Below, in pieces: positions 1-11,847 of a stretch of 64,000 nt of DNA; the stretch's first letter is position 1; each line of letters opens with the position of its first letter. The position numbers and the translations under genes are program-made. Source of the stretch: Rehmannia glutinosa (taxonomy: Eukaryota; Streptophyta; Magnoliopsida; Lamiales; Orobanchaceae); the NCBI GenBank assembly GCA_016081115.2, contig CM071931.1:15104317-15168316 (forward strand), in the 5' to 3' direction. The notes under the pieces are model-generated. The model had not been told where the DNA came from and made no database searches. It was given only the letters and a program-made list of their open reading frames with translations.

Positions 1-2139
1 AATTGAGACAATGTATCACACCATGCTCTTGGTGCTTGGTTTAGTCCATATAGAGCTTTCTTGAGCTTGTACACCTTATCTCCAAGAGTCTTATACTCAA
101 AACCTGGAGGTTGCTCAACATAGACTTCTTCTTCTAGCAGTCCATTTAAAAATGCACTTTTCACATCCATTTGATATACAATGAAGTTCTTGTGTGCAGC
201 ATAGGCAAGAAACATTCTTATTGCTTCTAATCTTGCAACATGAGCAAATCTATCATCAAAATCTATTCCCTCTTCTTGGCAATACCCTTTGGCTACCAAT
301 CTTGCTTTGTTTCTCACCAAAGAACCTTCCTCATTCATTTTGTTTCTGAAAACCCATTTTGTGCCAATAACATTTTGATGTGTTGGCCTTTGCACCAATT
401 CCCATACCTTGTTTCTTTCAAATTGATTCAACTCTTCTTGCATGGTCTGAATCCAATGTGTGTCATCTAAGGCTTGAGACACATCTTTTGGTTCTATTTG
501 GGAAATAAAGCAAGTGAACATTGCTTCTTGCTGAGCTCTGGATCTGGTTCTTACACCATCTCTCACATCTCCAATGACTAGCTCTGGTGGATGGTCTCTC
601 AGCCATCTCACATTAGGTTGAAGTAGATTAGCTGGGTTCAGCTGTCTCGCGATTGTGTTGTCTTGAGCAGCTCTTTCATCATCATTCAGCTGCAGACTTT
701 CCAGCTGTCTTTCAGATTCAACTATCTCCTCTTCATCTTGATTGATTTCTCTTGTTTCAGCTTCAATATAAGGACTCTTCTGCATAGTTGGTTGATTCAG
801 CTTGTCAGCTAACTCTTCAATGTCTTCTCCACTCACATTAGGTTCATCGAAAACCACATGAATAGACTCTTCTGTGACCATTGTCCTCTTGTTCAGCACT
901 CTATAGGCTTTGCTCTCAGCTGAGTATCCCAAAAAGATACCTTCATCAGCTTTGGCATCGAAAGCCTTCAAGTTGTCCTTGCCATTGTTGTGGATGAAGC
1001 ATTTACATCCAAATATTCTGAAGTACCCAACATTTGGCTTTCTCCCTGTCCAGATTTCATAGGGAGTCTTCGTCAGCTGTCTATTAATCATGCATCTATT
1101 TTGAGTATATCATGCATTGTTGATGGCTTCAGCCCAAAATCTTTTAGGCAACCCTGCTTCAGCTAACATGGTCCTTGCAACTTCCTTGAGAGTTCTGTTC
1201 CTTCTTTCAGCTACTCCATTCTGCTGTGGAGTTCTTGCTGCAGATAACTCATGAGTAACCATTTTCAACACAATACTGAGTAATTATTCCATTGACAAAC
1301 TCAGTTCCTCTATCAGACCTTATTTTTATAATGGTTTGGCTCTTTTCATTTTGAACTCTTCTCATCAGCTGTGGTAACTTCTGCAAAGTTTCCTTCTTTT
1401 TGCACATAAAAATTGTCCATGTATATCTTGAATAATCATCCACAACCACTAAAGTGTATTTCTTTCCACTTATGCTGGCTGGTTCAATAGGACCAAATAA
1501 ATCCATGCGCAACAGATGCAATATTCTTGTTGATGAAGGACTAGCCTTCTCCTTGAATGAAGATTTGATCTGCTTTCCCATCTGGCATGCATCACATACA
1601 CTTTCCTTCTTGTATACTGAGTCTGGAAATCCTTCCACAAGATGACTCCTTGCGAGCTTATTTATTGTCTTGAAGTTCAGGTGACTCACCTTTTTGTGCC
1701 ACATCCAACTTGATTCGGCTGTGCTCTTTGCTAGCAGACAAGTGCTTCGTGTAGCAGTAGACCAATCTACCACATACATATTCTTCTTCCTTGATCCTTG
1801 CATCACTATTTCATTTGATTCAGCATCTTTGATTTGGCACACTCCCATATTGAATCCAACATTGTAGCGTTTATCACAAAGTTGACTTATGTTGAGCAAA
1901 TTGAAGTTGAGTCCCTCAACATAAGCAACATCTGTGATCTCTAATCCATTCTTCTTGATGGATTTCGTGCCTTTTATTTCCCCTGGAGCTTCATTTCCTC
2001 CAAATATAAATTTTGCGCCTCTAATCTCCTTGAATCTTGATAGATTTTTCTTGTTTCCTGTCATATGTCTGGAACAACCACTGTCCATGTACCAGGTTCC
2101 TTGGCACTCAGCTGTTCCTTGAACCTGCAATCAAGGAAA
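1..2139 (-). pseudogene. pol: Cop-L pol (protease, integrase, part of reverse transcriptase)
   Basis: Read leftward this encodes an aspartic protease with the intact active-site string DSGCSRHMTG near 2060. Next comes the pre-integrase/zinc-binding segment (WHKKVSHLNF followed by a CDAC pair) and the integrase core with MDLFGP and RSDRGTEF around the first two catalytic aspartates. The longest uninterrupted stretch, 1249-2130, stops just before the third catalytic residue, where a small lesion near 1250 ends the frame. The downstream part (about 1-1240) encodes the integrase C-terminus and the first part of reverse transcriptase, ending in YGL-QAPRAW at the window edge. Protease and integrase core are better preserved here than in Cop-F. 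Confidence 0.85.
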
Positions 2140-4426
2140 TTAGTTTTTAGGTACCCATCTTGCCTGGGTGCTGAGGGGTTAGTGCTGTAAGATGATCCAA
2201 CCAACCTACAGCCAAATGATTTGACTCTAAGAGGTTGCCATCTATCTGTGCCATAATCATAATTCACTTTGGCAAATTGCTTGGGGGCTTTAGGTACATA
2301 CAGCTGTCTCTTTTGTCTATTTGCCTGTGTGTGTGTTTTAGCAATTGCCTTCTTTGGGTAGTTGTGATATTTTTAAGTGTGGTGCCTTGGTGCATATGTG
2401 TGCTGATGATAGCTCTTTTGCCTTTGGAATCACCTTTGTTGAGATTTAGGTCTTTGCCATTTAGGCTTGTATTCCATAGGTCTTTGCTGATATTTCACAT
2501 TATTCCAATCAACTTGACTTGTATAATTTCTACCATTCCCATCATATGTGTTTCTTTGATAAAACTTCTGGGGTTTTGGTAGCTCTGTTTATTCTTCACA
2601 GAGTACTTTCTATTTGGAGTTTGCTGAGGAACTCTGTTGGATTTCTTCTCACCTGTCCTCTCAGTATACTTAACTGGTTGTTTTCCTTTCCCTTTATATC
2701 CAAGGCCAATTTGTTTATGATTGTGCTTTGTGATGAATGTGGGTGCAGTATTGGGTGTCTTGGATTTTTGAGATGTTTCATTACTTGAAGATCCTTTTTC
2801 CAAAATCACTCTAGGAGTTTGACTGTGCACAAAAGAATTGAATCCTATGCCTGTCTTATCTCCACACTCTTTTTGGCTCATAATAAGGTCATCCAATGAT
2901 TTAGATGCCTTTGTAAATGAGGCAATCACATTTTTGAGATCATTTTCCCTCTTTTCTATAGCAGCTATCTCTGCTATTAGTATATCATTCTCAGCCTTCA
3001 GCTCTTTGTTCTCATCAGCTATGTGACTCAGAGTATTCAGCTCCTTAGTCAGCTGTGAGTTTTGGCTTTTGAGCTGGCTGTTTTCCTCATTTAATAGTGT
3101 GTGTGAGGATTTAATGTGCTCAAAGTCTTTCATCATTTTGCCCTCAATCATAAAGATCGAAATGATGAAGTGTGTGTATCACAATCACTATCACTAGAAT
3201 CTGAATGAGATGAGTTAGAGTGTACCTCATCTTCCTAGTCTGGTTGGTCTTGTTCTTTAGCCATAAGACAAATCAAGGCTTCTTCTTCAGAATCACTTGA
3301 GTAGTCAGCTTCACTACTCTCTGAATCAACTGCTTCATTTGATTTGGTTGTCTCAGTTGTCTCAATAGCTAACATAGCCTTTTTCTTTTCCTGTATTCTT
3401 TCTCTGAAGACTTTTATTTCTTCTTCATTCCTGTATTTATTGACTATTGGATATGGGCAAATAATAGCAAAGTGTCCTGGTTGTCTCTCGGTTCCAACAC
3501 AGTTCTCAGCTCTTTGGTCATTTCTTTCAGTCCTTGGATTATCAGCTCTCTGATATTCAACCTTTTGATGCTCAGCTCTCTTGGGTGGCCTGTCTTCTCT
3601 TGACTTGGAAGGAGCTGAATGTCTCCTGGAGGTTTCACCCTTCTCTTAACCATTAGGGCTATGTCCTCCTAGTCTATAACTTCCTTGACTTCAGCTCTCT
3701 TTCCATCCTTGACTATAAGTGCAGCTGTTTTGGGTACAACTGCTCCTCTTGATCTTTTCTTCTCACCAAATTCATAGGATTTAATAGCTCATGATTGAAT
3801 GTTTTTGATAGGTCCATCGAATGTCTTAGAGCCATGACCTTCATTTCCCATTCAGCTGGGAGGCTTCTCAGAATCTTCATACACATTTCCTTTTGTGTAT
3901 ATTCTTTCCCAAGTGCTGATAGCTCGTTTGTGATTTCAGTGAATCTAGCATCCAACTTATCCAAGGTTTCACCTGCAAGTATTTTAAAATTTTCAAATTT
4001 CTGTACAGCAACAGACAAATTATTTTCTTTAATTTGCTAAGATCCTTCACAAATTAAAGTTAATTTATCCGAGATTTATTTTGCAGTTTGGCAAGATTTG
4101 ACTTTGTTGACCATTGCTTTGTCCAAGGTTTTGTAAAGTATGTCCTTGGCCACATTGTCCAAGTTGTATCTTTTTATGTCCTCGTTTGTCCACTCAGTCC
4201 TTGGTTTCTCAACCATGGCTGGTCTTGCCTCAGGAGCAGCTTATTCTCCTTCAGCTGCAGCTGCTCTCCTTGCGGCTGTGTTCACTTTCAATATTTGCAC
4301 TGGCCCATCCTCTATCACTATCCACATTTCATCATGTAAAGCAGATAGATGAGCCTGCATACGAATTTTTCAGTCATCAAATTCCTCAATAGTGAACATA
4401 GGAATGCGTGTCAAATTTTTTTCCAT
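2140..4426 (-). pseudogene. gag: Cop-L gag polyprotein remnant
   Basis: The start at 4426 lies about 130 bases inside the PBS and matches the Cop-F start (Met-Glu followed by LTRIPMF). The first part is the gag domain of plant copia elements, followed by a CCHC-type knuckle region near 3480, an acidic Ser-rich stretch, a heptad-rich segment (NEENSQLKSQNSQLTKEL, about 3040-3090) likely to form a coiled coil, and a basic Gln/Tyr-rich tail ending at TAA 2140-2142. Several frameshifts split it into pieces (2495-3151, 3444-3653, 3713-4018). Function, known for the family: packaging of the element RNA into cytoplasmic virus-like particles. Confidence 0.8.
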
Positions 4427-4540
4427 GATAATAACTTTGCTGAATAAAAATGACTTTTGAAAGAGCAAATGTTAATAGTTTCTTTGAAAGATTGGAGATC
4501 TAGTTCAGTAACCAGTGCGGAAGGCTCAATGAACCAACCA

Positions 4541-4553
4541 CTCTGATACCACT
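4541..4553 (-). other. Cop-L primer-binding site (initiator tRNA-Met)
   Basis: On the minus strand the base string AGTGGTATCAGAG starts right after the LTR end CCTACA. TGGTATCAGAG complements the 3' end of plant initiator tRNA-Met, the usual primer of minus-strand DNA synthesis in plant copia elements. Confidence 0.85.
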
Positions 4554-5963
4554 TGTAGGTCCCAAGGAGTGTGATTAATGTTTAGAAAGGGGGGTTGAAT
4601 AAACCTTAACTTGGCTGTGATGAGTTTTTCAGCGGAAGACTTAACACCCTTGAATTTGATTTAAATTCGTTTTAACACTAGATTTTAGCACTTAGTTATT
4701 TATCAGTTGGATAGCAAATTATCAGCAGATATAAAATAAATGTGCAGAAATATAAATATGCTGAAATGTAAATGACCCAAGTAATTTTTATAGAGGTTCG
4801 AAGATGGGGTAATTCTTCTAATCCTCTCTTCTCCAACTCCTGGAGGAATCCACTAAGTAATGATCAATTCACAAAGTGGTTATCGCCCTAGAGACAAGTC
4901 TTGATCACACAACCGACTTGCTCCTTGGACTCAGTCTGGAGATGCCTTGGTCACACAGTTGGCTTCTCGTCCGACTCAGCTTCTTCACAGGGCAGCTGCC
5001 TTGTTACTTTAGCTCACTTACTCAAGTTTCTTGGATTTGATCACGAAGCCCTCCAATAACTTGAGATTGGTTCGACCTTGAACCTTCCTACAATCCTCCT
5101 TGGAATGTAGACCCCTTTTGATTTTTCAAAAGTTTCCTCTTCAACAGTTTGAAGTTGTCTTTCCTTCACAACTTTGTGTTGGATTGATTTCCTTTGAGAT
5201 TTAGGCTTGAGGATTTTGCTTGAATATCTTGAGAATATTTTGCAGGTTAGAGTTTGAATAATGCTTGGTCGTTCGTGGTTCAGGTAACCTTTTCTCAATG
5301 AAATTCCTCAGCCTTTTATAGTGAACTTTCAAAAATATGTCCGTTGAAGAGATAAGCTGATTTTCAAAAGTAACTTGTGTCCGCTGGCTTGTCTTTTCTT
5401 GGTCTTCATTCTTGAGATGTAGACCTTTCCTTGTATTAAATGAATGTCTAGCTTTTCAGGTTCTGACACGAGGTGCTGTGATTCCCATTGGTTTATTCCT
5501 TTTTCACGCTTCTGGGACTGAGCACTTTAAGACCTGGCAGCATTGGTGCATTACTTGTTTAAGTAATGTTCTTGACTTCTGTTCAACAGATTCTTTTCAG
5601 TTAACTCCTCTTTGCAACTGCCTTTTTCCCCAGGTGACTTTAGTCTGCTCCAATCATTGACAGACTAATCTGTCACTTCAACTTGTGACATGGCTTCTTA
5701 AGTTGACTTAACTGACTCTTCACACAACTGTCCCTCAGTTGTTATGTCTTCAGTCGAGTCCTTGGTCCTCTATCAGTTGTTCCGCAGCGGAGTCTTCAAT
5801 TCACTTCTTCAGTTGACTTCTTGTATTTCCAGGCATAGCTGACTTGACTCAGCTCATTCAGCCCTATCTATTACAATGATAATTACAAGGAAAATGGGAT
5901 GCCAACATTCTAATCTAAGTTTTTCATGGCATTCATCAAAATCTACAAAATAATTTCCCAACA
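4554..5963 (-). repeat. Cop-L 5' LTR
   Basis: The LTR is 1,410 bp, bounded on its own strand by TGTTGGGAAATTA and CCTTGGGACCTACA. It contains a TATA box (TATAAAAG, complement of 5313-5320) upstream of a region shared with all other LTRs of this family. It is shorter than the 1.51-1.59 kb copies in the window, so it has internal deletions. Confidence 0.9.
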
Positions 5964-5989
5964 ATGGCTAAATTCACAAGCACAAGGAT

Positions 5990-7060
5990 GACTAGTCACA
6001 AAGGGATTTTCTCAGCAGCCATAATTTGATTCACGGATACCTTTACACCAGTTGCTCGAATGGAGATAATTCGCATTGTCCTAGTTGTAGATGCACAATT
6101 GGAGACACCTATTCACCAGTTGGATGTTAAATATGTATTTCATAATGGAGATTTAGAAGAAGAAGTTTATGTGTCGCAACTAGAAGATTATAATGTGAAA
6201 GACAAAGAAAAAAAGTCTATCGACTTAGAAAAGCTTTATATGGATAAAACAAATGCCATGAGCCTAGAATAGTAAGATTAACATTTTTGTTGTTTAATGG
6301 ATTTGAACCAAATCAAAGTGAACATTCATTATATGTAAAGAAAGGCGCACAAAATGTTCTTACCGTTTGTGTTTACATAGATGACTTAATATATATGGGG
6401 ACTAGTCCAACTATGGTGCAAGAATTTAAAAAGGCAATGATGGATGAATACGATATGACCATATGGATCTCATGAGATATTTTAGGGATTAAAGTTCGAC
6501 AATCAAAAGAGAAATATTTATTTCTCAAGAAAAATATCTTGAAGAGGTATTGAAGAAATATTGGATGAATAATTGCAAGCCGATTTTGGCTTCACTTGCT
6601 ATCAATAAAAAATTTCATTTGAATGACAGAGCAACCAAAGTTGCAAAGACTTATAGAAGTCTAGCTGGCTCCTTGATGCACTTGACAAACACGAGGCCAT
6701 ATATTGTCTATTCCACTAGTCTAATATCAATATTTATGCATGAACCCCAACAAACTACAATATGCAACATCAAAAACGATTTTGCGATACCATTAAGGTA
6801 TGAGAAAATTTGTGATCAAGTATGTGAAAGGAAAACAAAATAAGTTTGTTGGATAAATTAACAATGATTGGGTTGGATCACTAGATGATTGAAAAAGTAC
6901 ACAGGGATATATATAGTTTGTCTTGGCTCGAAAATAATTTCTTGGTATCAAAGAAGCAAAAGACAGTCTTAGTTTCAGCTGCAGAAGCAGAATACATTGT
7001 TGCCACTGATTCCTCTTGTGAAGCAGTTTGGCTATGAAAGATTATGTTGCTTGAATTTTA
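5990..7060 (+). pseudogene. pol: Decayed copia pol fragment (reverse transcriptase to RNase H), different lineage
   Basis: Fragments in shifting plus-strand frames show reverse-transcriptase landmarks: TPVAR-MEIIR near 6050, QLDVK-FHNGDLEEEVYV near 6120-6180, and the polymerase motif CVYIDDLIY near 6370. RNase H signatures follow near 6690-7010: YRSLAGSLMHLT, then AEAEYI. Gag, integrase and LTRs are missing. Its protein pieces are clearly less similar to the Cop family than Cop-L, Cop-F and Cop-N are to one another, suggesting another copia lineage. Multiple stops and frameshifts mark it as an old relic. Bases 5964-5989 to its left are not recognised. Confidence 0.8.
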
Positions 7061-7274
7061 TGAGTTTTAATAAAAAAACTCTTTTGGAGCTAGACGGTGG
7101 TGTTATAACACTTAACACACGCACAGTAAAATCTGTATACATAGTGGAAATAAAAAATAACACAAGTATTTTTAGCGTTCTTAGATTCCTCAATCTTAAT
7201 GCACAAGGACATACCCAGAGAAAAAACATTCCAATAGTTAGAAACACGCCGAGAGAAGAAACATTCCAATAATT
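7061..7274. other. Unrecognised junction between two opposed copia fragments, with a short duplication
   Basis: This 214-base stretch joins a plus-strand and a minus-strand pol relic. It matches neither. An imperfect tandem duplication of about 36 bases built on GAAACATTCCAATA occupies roughly 7213-7273. Short open frames here run in from the neighbouring relic and have no recognisable product. Confidence 0.4.
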
Positions 7275-9396
7275 CTTCAAACCTTGATTCACATAAGAGT
7301 TTTGTGAATATACCAGCTAAATCCTTCTCCGTTGAGACATATTCCAATGTGATGTCTTTCTTTTCAACATGATCTCTAATAAAATGATATCTGACATTAG
7401 TGTGCTTTGTTCTAGAATGCGATACGGGATTCTGGGTAATTACAATAGCACTTGTATTATCATACATAATTGGAATGTTCTTTTCTTCAATATCATAGTC
7501 TCTTAGCTGTTGTCTCATCTATAAGACTTGGGTACAACAGTTGCCTACATCAATGTACTCAACTTCAGCTGTTGATGTAGCTATTATATTTTGTTTCTTG
7601 TTGAACCAGAAACCAATCTATTTTCAAGAAGTTGATATGTATCGAATGTACTCTTCCTGTCAGCTCTACATCCAACATAACATTGATCTGAATAACCAAT
7701 CAGTTTGAAGCCTCTTTCATTGGGATACCATAATCCAACTTCTTGACTTCCTTTTAAATATCTCAATATTTTCTTTGTTGTTGTCATATAATTTCTATTG
7801 GTCCAAATTGAAACCTTGCACATACACATACTACAAAGATGATGTCAGGTCTGATGGCAGTCAAGTAAAGCAATGATCAAATAAGTGTTCTATATCTTGT
7901 TTGATCCACTGGTTAGTTTTTTGCATCCATATCAATTTTAATTTAGTGTTCATTGGAATCTTCACAGGTGATTTCCCTTGCATACAAACTTCTTCATCAA
8001 ATCTCTGGTATACTTGGTTTGGCTTATGAAGGTTCCATCCTTCTTTTGCTTTATATGAAGTCATAGGAAGAAATTTATTCTCCCATCATGCTCACCACAA
8101 ACTTTTCTTGTATTAACTTTGTGAATTTATCACAAAGTTCTTTGTTTGTTGATCCAAAAATGATATCATCTACGCAGATTTGAAAAAGCAAGATGCTCTC
8201 CATCTTTATATCTTAAAAGTGTTCTATCAACTTTTCTTTTGGTAAATTCATTGTCTATTACAAATTGAGATAATGTAACATACCATACTCTTGGTGCTTG
8301 TTTCAATCCATAATGTGTTTTCTTGAGTTTGTACACTTTATCCTTAATAGTCTTATGCTAATAACCTGGAGGTTGTTCCACATAGACTTCTTCTTCCAAA
8401 AGTCCATTTACAAAAGCACTATTCACATCCATCTGATAGACTGTGAAGTTCTTATGTGCAACATAGGCAAGAAACATCATGTTTTCTACCAATCTGTCAA
8501 CATGTGCAAATGTTTCATCAAATTATATACCTTCTTCTTGGCAGTACCCTTTTGCTACCAATCTTGATTTGTTTTTAACAACAAATACTTTCTCATTCAT
8601 CTTGTTTCCGATTACCCACTTTGTACCAATAACATTTTGGTTAGTAGCCATTTGAACCAATTCCCAAACTTTGTTCCTTTCAAATTGATATAGCTCTTCT
8701 TGCAACTAGGACCCAATGTGTGTCATCCAATGCCTCTGACACATCCTTTGGTTCAATCTGAGATATAAAACAAGTAAGCATTGCTTCATGATGAGTTTTG
8801 GATATTGTTCTTACTCTTTCTCTGACATTTCAAATCACTAACTCAGATAGATGATCTCTCACCCATCTCACCCCTGGTTGGAGTAAGTCAGCTGGGTTGA
8901 TTCTTCTTGCACGTAAGTTATCTTGAACAAATTCTTCTTGATCATGTCTATTCAATTGCGATCTTTCTAGCTCTCTTTGAGATTCAACTGACTCATCCTC
9001 ATAAGAGATCAAGTCTTCTGGGAGCTGTCTCAATATAAGAACTCTTCTAGTTGGTTGATTCATCTTTTCAGATAACTCATCAATATCTTCTCCATTGACA
9101 TTGGGTTCATCAAAGACCACATGAGTAGATCCTTCTGTAACCATTGTCCTTTTATTACGACTCTAAAGGTTTTGCTCTCAGCTGAATATCCAAGAAAGAT
9201 ACCTTCACCAGCCTTACCATGAAATTCCTTCAGATTAGCTTTGCCATTGTTATAAATGAAACATTTACTCCAAAAATGTGAAAATATCCCACATTTAGCT
9301 TTCTTCGAGTCCAAATTTCATAATGGGTTTTTGTCAATTACCTATTAATCATATATCAATTCTGAGTATAACAAGTTGTATTAATTGCTTTAGCAT
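7275..9396 (-). pseudogene. pol: Decayed copia pol fragment of the Cop family (integrase C-term to RNase H)
   Basis: Read leftward from 9396 it encodes integrase C-terminal sequence (fragment 9060-9314, with [17 protein letters not shown]), then reverse transcriptase pieces (8523-8705 with NVIGTKWV; 7584-8064) and RNase H (7090-7518, with MYDNTSAIVITQNP and the pol-terminal CESRFEEL). Similarity to Cop-F pol is evident but every domain is interrupted. The fragment is cut abruptly at 9396/9397 where a gypsy-type LTR begins. No LTR of its own is present. Confidence 0.8.
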
Positions 9397-10208
9397 TGTA
9401 ACACCCTTACCCTTGTAACGCGTATTTTTATAGCATAAAACTGTAGTTCATAAGCAGTACGACTGCATTGCACATGATATTAACATGTTAATCATGATCT
9501 ATAACCCTTTTCACAAGCGGAAGCATTCACTTAAAAATATTTAACACCACATATTCACACATGTGCATTTATCCATAATATAGGACACTAACGACCGTGC
9601 CCTTTTATATACAGATCAAAATAGACTCCCTATATGAAATGCAAATGATGAGTTGAGGGAGAAGGACGGAAATCCAACCGGCCGACCTTTGATCCATGCT
9701 TTAAACTTTCGTCACACCCTACGAATCAACTTTTATCTACATCAACTAAAAATTAGCAATATTTCATTTGGTGAGATGCAAGCTCATCAAGTATAATCCA
9801 ATAACAAGTTATTTAGTATCACATAAGCACATCATCACAACCATTTCACATTCTTTGTTTATAATATTCATAAACACATAAATAGAACCTAGTAGGATCA
9901 TGCTTGACATTGATGGAAACCCTCACATGTTGTACATGAAACGTGCTGCAATTTGGCAAGTTCATAAGCCGACAGTTTCTTATGAATAATTGTCTAACGA
10001 TCTGAATAGATTTTATGCACATTACTTATTAAAGGTAAATTCATCAACAAGATTTTGAATAGAAATATTCAGGTAAATTTGGTGAAAGATTTTGAAAGGA
10101 AAGTTCAAGGACATTACATAAGATCACGATTCACGCAATAAAGATAAGGATAACCACAAGATATGGGACAATTTCAGCTAACTGATGCTACATTAATGAG
10201 ACTTGATG
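9397..10208 (-). repeat. Gypsy-type LTR fragment (end of LTR, minus orientation)
   Basis: It starts TGTAACACCCTTACCC, the reverse complement of the 3' end of the Gyp-3 LTR (GGGTAAGGGTGTTACA). Bases 9640-9850 match the reverse complement of Gyp-3 LTR 57700-57850 at roughly 80-85% by eye. Farther right the match fades, so this is a related LTR, not the same one. It appears inserted into the copia relic at 9396 and is itself interrupted at 10204-10208 by Cop-F. I could not recognise the rest of this LTR beyond 21756. Confidence 0.65.
10204..10208. repeat. Cop-F target-site duplication, left (TGATG)
   Basis: Five bases directly before the LTR start TGTTAGG; identical to 21752-21756 after the 3' LTR. 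Five-base duplications are standard for copia integrase. Confidence 0.95.
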
Positions 10209-11721
10209 TGTTAGGAAATTTATTGAGTAAATTTTGATGATACCATGTAAAACTTAAACTAGGAAGTTGGCACCCCATTTTCTTTGTAATTTGTATTGTA
10301 ATAGATAAGGCTAAGAAAGCTGAGTCAAGTCAGCTATGCCAAGGAATACAAGAAGTCAACTGCGGACTAGATTGAAGACTCTGTTGTGTGTCAGCTGAGT
10401 ATGGCCAAGAAGGAAGTCAAGGACTCGACTGAAGAAGTGTCAGCTGAGGAAAAGCTGTGAGAACTATCAGTCAAGTCAACTCAAGAAGCCAAGTCTCAAA
10501 GTTGAAGTGACAGTTGAGTTATCCAATGACTGGAGCTGAATCAAGTCACCTGGGGTAAAGACTGCAGTCTAGTCAAGACAACTGACTTAGATCCGTCGAT
10601 TAAAGTCAATAATATTACTCAATATAGTAATATGTCAAAGCTGTCAGGTCTAAAGTGTTAGTCCCAGAATGTGCAAAAAGAATAAACCAATGGGAAACAC
10701 TGCACCTTGTGTAAGGCATCTGCAATGCTGCGAAGACATTTAATACGAGGAAATGTCAACATCAAGGACTGCAACAAGACAAGCCAACGAACAAAAGTGA
10801 CATTTGAAATTAGCCTATCTCTTCAACGGGCAAAAATTTCAAATGTGCACTATAAAAGGATAAGGAAATTACTGAGAAGGGGTTACTTGAACCACGAACA
10901 AGTAAACATTTAACCTGCAATATTCTCAAGAACATTCAAGCAAATCCTCAAGCCTAAAACTCGTAGGAAATCGATCTAACATAAGTCGTGAAGGAAAGAC
11001 AACTTCAAATCTGTTGAAGAGGAAACCTTTGAAGAATTAAAAGGGGTCTACTTTCCAAGTCAGGATTGTAGGAATGTTCAAGGTCGAACCAATATCAAGT
11101 TTGTTGGAGGGCTACGTGATCAAATCCAAGAACTTGAGAACTGAGCTGAAGTAGCAAGGCAGCTGCCCTGTGAAGAAGCTGAGTCGCAAGAGAAGCCAGC
11201 TGTGTGATCAAGGCTGTCTCCGGACTGTTCACCACTTTGTTAACTGATCTGTTAGTTAGTGGATTTCTCCCAGAGTTGGAGAAGAGAGTATTAAAAGAAT
11301 TACCTCATCTTCGAACCTCTATAAAAATATTTGTGTCATTTACTTTCAGCACATTTATCTTTCCTGCATATTTACTTTATCTCTGATGTTAGAATCATAT
11401 TTGCTATCCTACTGATTAATAACCAAGTGCTAAGAATCAAGTGTTAAAACAAGCTAAAATCTAATCAAAGGGTGTTAAGTCTTCCGCTGATAAAACCAAA
11501 CCAGCCAAGTTAAGTTTAGGTTAAACAACCAAGTTATTCTATCAATAGTTCTATCGAGTCTGTTAAGTGGCTAACTCAGCTGAATAACCAACTTAGTTGT
11601 CCCTCAATGACACAACAGTTTGAGTCAACTCTGTTGTAATTTTAAAAGGACTAAAATTGAAAATTGGTAAGGTTTATTAAACCCCCCTTCTAAACCTTAC
11701 ACACACCCCTTGGGACCTACA
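10209..11721 (+). repeat. Cop-F 5' LTR
   Basis: The LTR is 1,513 bp, starting TGTTAGGAAATTTATTG and ending CCTTGGGACCTACA. It contains U3 with many CAGCTG/CAACTG-type strings, a TATA box at 10851-10858 and a T-rich region near 11340-11390 before the conserved 3' end. Confidence 0.95.
10851..10858 (+). promoter_or_regulatory. LTR promoter TATA box (TATAAAAG)
   Basis: TATAAAAG lies about 640 bases into the LTR. The same box sits at the equivalent place in the Cop-F 3' LTR (20868-20875), the solo LTR (32069-32076), both Cop-D LTRs (50043-50050, 53439-53446), Cop-L (5313-5320, minus) and the Cop-N 5' LTR (48362-48369, minus). The Cop-N 3' LTR has a one-base-shorter version near 27410. Conservation across copies supports it as the core promoter of the genomic transcript. 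Confidence 0.75.
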
Positions 11722-11739
11722 AGTGGTAACAGAGCGGTT
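11722..11739 (+). other. Cop-F primer-binding site (mutated)
   Basis: AGTGGTAACAGAGCGG directly follows the LTR. Relative to the usual TGGTATCAGAGC complementing initiator tRNA-Met it carries one T-to-A change, present as TGGTATCAGAG in Cop-L and Cop-N. Confidence 0.85.
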
Positions 11740-11847
11740 GGTTCATTGAGTCTTCCACACTGGTTCCTAAACTAGATCTCTATCTTTTCAAAAATGTTTT
11801 AAACACTTGTATTTTCAAAATCTTTCATTTTAAGCAAAGTTATTATC

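Larger units (their letters stand above)
1..5963 (-). mobile_element. Cop-L: Ty1/copia retrotransposon (SIRE-like), 5' part
   Basis: This minus-strand LTR retrotransposon begins with its 5' LTR at the right (4554-5963), followed leftward by a primer-binding site, gag and pol, and leaves the window inside reverse transcriptase at base 1. The order protease, integrase, reverse transcriptase is that of Ty1/copia. The long LTR, coiled-coil gag and close similarity to Cop-F and Cop-N place it in the same SIRE-like family. The five bases after the LTR (ATGGC, 5964-5968) would be one half of the target duplication; the other half lies outside. Gag and pol carry frameshifts, so the copy is not functional. 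Confidence 0.9.
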
